Shown here: positions 5,984 through 7,455 of the stretch, piece after piece
Layout: each line of letters opens with the position of its first letter
Numbering within the stretch: position 1 is the first letter of the stretch
Source of the DNA: Planctomycetia bacterium
GTDB taxonomy: Bacteria; Planctomycetota; Planctomycetia; Gemmatales; Gemmataceae
Direction of reading: 5' to 3'
Length of the DNA stretch: 7,455 bases
NCBI GenBank assembly: GCA_022616395.1
Contig: JAKEEV010000003.1
Location: forward strand, 1-7,455
Position numbers and translations under genes: made by a program
Notes under the pieces: model-generated
What the model was told of the DNA's origin: nothing
Database searches by the model: none
Seen by the model: only the letters and a program-made list of their open reading frames with translations

Positions 5984-6020
5984 TCGGCCCCGGAGTCAAC
6001 CTCCGGGGCCGATTCGCTTT
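5984..6020 (+). terminator. Perfect 12-bp terminator-like hairpin / possible attenuator
   Basis: TCGGCCCCGGAG (5984-5995) and CTCCGGGGCCGA (6001-6012) pair perfectly around the loop TCAAC, followed by TTCGCTTTT. The GC-rich stem with a T-rich tail fits an intrinsic terminator on the + strand. It lies 40 bases before the aminotransferase ATG. It therefore ends transcription from the left, controls read-through into that gene, or both. Confidence 0.6.
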
Positions 6021-6043
6021 TCCGAGAGGCCCTTTACGAAACT

Positions 6044-6047
6044 GAGG
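6044..6047 (+). promoter_or_regulatory. Shine-Dalgarno site that fixes the aminotransferase start
   Basis: GAGG lies 5 bases before ATG 6053. The longer frame starting at 5963 would have to translate through the perfect hairpin and would add 30 residues with no family resemblance, so 6053 is preferred. Confidence 0.6.
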
Positions 6048-6052
6048 TCGCG

Positions 6053-7363
6053 ATGCCAACAAGCCCGCTGTCGCGGTCGGAGAAATCCCGCCGCACCACC
6101 GATTCTCCCATCAGCTACTTCATCCAGAAGGCGCTCGAAACGCCCAGTCTGATTTCATTCGCTGCCGGTTTGGTGGACGAAGGCTCTCTTCCGGTGAGTG
6201 AAGTCGGCACCGCGATGGCCGAACTCGTTGCCGATCCCACAGCAGCCCGCGCCGCGCTTCAATACGGTTCCACACAGGGCTTACCGAAGCTGCGCGAACA
6301 GCTACTGCAACTGGTCTGCGTCGCGGATGGCGTCCGACCGAGTGATGTAAGCCTTTCGGTTGAGGATGTGTGCATCACGACCGGCTCGCAGCAGCTTCTG
6401 TACTTGCTCGGCGAGGTGCTGTTCGATCCGGGCGACATCGTGATCGCGGAGGCGCCTTCGTACTTCGTCTATCACAGCCTGTTGCAATCACACGGAGCGA
6501 AAGTGCTCTCCGTGCCGATGGACGAACACGGCATGAAGATGGATGAACTGGAATCGCTGCTCGAACGGCTTCGGCGGTCCGGTGAATTGTCCCGCGTGAA
6601 GGTGATTTACACTGTCGATTACTTCCAGAACCCCACTGGGCTGACGCTCGCGCGCGATCGTCGCTCGAAGCTCGTGGAGTTAGCCCGCCGATACAGCACG
6701 AACCACCGCATCCTGATTCTCGAAGACGCGGCGTATCGCGAACTTCGCTTTTCGGGCGCCGACTTACCGAGCGTGAAGCGGTTCGACCCGACCAACGAGT
6801 TCGTCGTTTACACCAGCACATTCTCGAAGCCGTGCGCGCCGGGACTGAAGACCGGCTACGCGATCATGCCGCCCGACGTGATGGAGCCGCTGTTGCACCT
6901 CAAGGGGAGCCATGACTTCGGCTCAGCGAACCTGATGCAGTTTGTTGCATCTCGATTGCTCGCTTCGGGCGCTTACGCGAGTCATCTCGAAGAGTTACGC
7001 GAAGTGTATTGTCGAAAGCGTGACCTGATGCTCGAAGCGCTCGACGCGGAGTTCGGCGACTTCCCCGGCGTCTCGTGGACAATTCCAGCGGGCGGCCTCT
7101 ACGTGTGGCTGACGCTCGACGGGATCGACACCGGGCCGAACGGCTCACTGGTGCAAGCCGGGCTGGACGCGGGGGTGCTGTATGTGCCGGGCGAATTCGG
7201 TCACGTTCCCGACGAGAATGGCCGCGTGCCAACCAACGAATGCCGACTGTGCTTCGGAGTCGCGACCACGGAGCAGATCCCCGAAGGCATCCGCCGACTC
7301 CGCCGCGCCTGCGACACGATCAGCAGAATGAGCAAAACGAAGAAGGTGAAAGCGGAGGTGTGA
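6053..7363 (+). CDS. PLP-dependent aminotransferase, class I/II (fold type I)
   Basis: The 436-residue product is a complete fold-type I aminotransferase of the kind close to 2-aminoadipate/LysN and the aminotransferase half of MocR proteins, without a DNA-binding domain. Residues in order: 'ISFAAGLVDEGSLP' (34-47); 'LQYGSTQGLPKLRE' (69-82); 'TTGSQQLLYLL' (109-119), the phosphate-cup region; 'NPTG' (193-196); D225 and Y228 in 'EDAAY'; K259 in 'TSTFSKP', the PLP Schiff-base Lys; and R398 in 'NECRLCFG', which should bind the substrate carboxylate. K266 stands where most relatives have Arg in 'PGLRxGY'. The tail after 425 is Lys-rich. It would exchange an amino group between an amino acid and a 2-oxo acid in the cytoplasm; the substrate is not determined. 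The leader upstream looks like an attenuator. Confidence 0.92.
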   Translation: MPTSPLSRSEKSRRTTDSPISYFIQKALETPSLISFAAGLVDEGSLPVSEVGTAMAELVADPTAARAALQYGSTQGLPKLREQLLQLVCVADGVRPSDVSLSVEDVCITTGSQQLLYLLGEVLFDPGDIVIAEAPSYFVYHSLLQSHGAKVLSVPMDEHGMKMDELESLLERLRRSGELSRVKVIYTVDYFQNPTGLTLARDRRSKLVELARRYSTNHRILILEDAAYRELRFSGADLPSVKRFDPTNEFVVYTSTFSKPCAPGLKTGYAIMPPDVMEPLLHLKGSHDFGSANLMQFVASRLLASGAYASHLEELREVYCRKRDLMLEALDAEFGDFPGVSWTIPAGGLYVWLTLDGIDTGPNGSLVQAGLDAGVLYVPGEFGHVPDENGRVPTNECRLCFGVATTEQIPEGIRRLRRACDTISRMSKTKKVKAEV

Positions 7364-7422
7364 TGCGCAATCGCATTGATTCGTTTCCATCTGCGGCGGG
7401 TTCCGCAAATCCGATTCGGTAC

Positions 7423-7451
7423 TTGACTTTTGTACAGTAATCACGCATACT
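7423..7451 (+). promoter_or_regulatory. Sigma70-like promoter for a gene beyond the right edge
   Basis: TTGACT (7423-7428), a 17-base spacer and CATACT (7446-7451) give a good -35 and a fair -10 at the ideal distance. It sits about 60 bases after the aminotransferase stop and points out of the window. The gene it would serve is not visible. Confidence 0.45.
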
Positions 7452-7455
7452 GGAG

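Larger units (their letters stand above)
5748..6052 (+). other. Non-coding, structure-rich region ahead of the aminotransferase
   Basis: No convincing gene lies in these 305 bases. They hold several hairpins. One is CCGGCA/TGCCGG (5849-5854 with 5875-5880), enclosing CCGC/GCGG (5859-5862 with 5867-5870). Another is GCAACC/GGTTGC (5936-5941 with 5965-5970). The strongest is the 12-bp terminator-like stem at 5984-6012. A 39-codon frame (5825-5944, +) ends exactly where a possible antiterminator segment begins. An opposite frame (5741-5977, -) contains two CxxC pairs. Neither frame shows clear coding bias. I recognise no known riboswitch or tRNA. Confidence 0.55.

Noticed and set aside
5963..6052. 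N-terminal extension of the aminotransferase from ATG/GTG-type start at 5963
   Set aside because: It would encode the perfect terminator-like hairpin, lacks family similarity, and a better ribosome-binding site precedes ATG 6053.
7392..7407. Small hairpin TGCGG…CCGCA after the aminotransferase
   Set aside because: Only 5 bp with no T-rich tail on either strand; not enough for a terminator.

Overview
This window most likely comes from a GC-rich environmental Gram-negative bacterium. A planctomycete of the Gemmata type is my best guess. The reasons are high GC, an LpxL-like lipid acyltransferase, and a long palindromic repeat of the 'CACAGAGACACAGAG' kind with its tell-tale spurious translation (LCLCASVV). 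The assignment rests on general resemblance and no search was run.

Left part (1-1060, + strand): the last codons of an unidentified gene overlap (ATGA) a HEPN-like protein carrying an Rx4H motif. A 99-residue protein with an SH3/KOW-like look follows, with a strong ribosome-binding site. The tight packing suggests one small operon. HEPN proteins are often RNases in defence or toxin-antitoxin systems, so this is the best candidate for an undescribed system here.

Middle part (1138-4694, - strand, read from right to left): an LpxL/HtrB-type acyltransferase overlaps (ATGA) a CPBP-family membrane protease-like protein. After a 210-base gap come a class I SAM methyltransferase and, 12 bases later, a stand-alone acyltransferase related to the catalytic domain of 2-oxo acid dehydrogenase E2. 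Together they look like a lipid or envelope-molecule modification locus. Its product cannot be told from the sequence.

Right part (4844-7363, + strand): an HpcH/HpaI-type class II aldolase has all its key residues. An imperfect 37-base inverted repeat lies directly after it. Next is a 305-base non-coding stretch rich in secondary structure. It holds a perfect 12-bp terminator-like hairpin just ahead of the next gene, and an upstream 9-base segment that could pair with the hairpin in competition. That arrangement resembles an attenuator. The next gene is a fold-type I PLP-dependent aminotransferase. A sigma70-like promoter near the right edge probably serves a gene outside the window.

No rRNA, tRNA, CRISPR array or insertion sequence was recognised.
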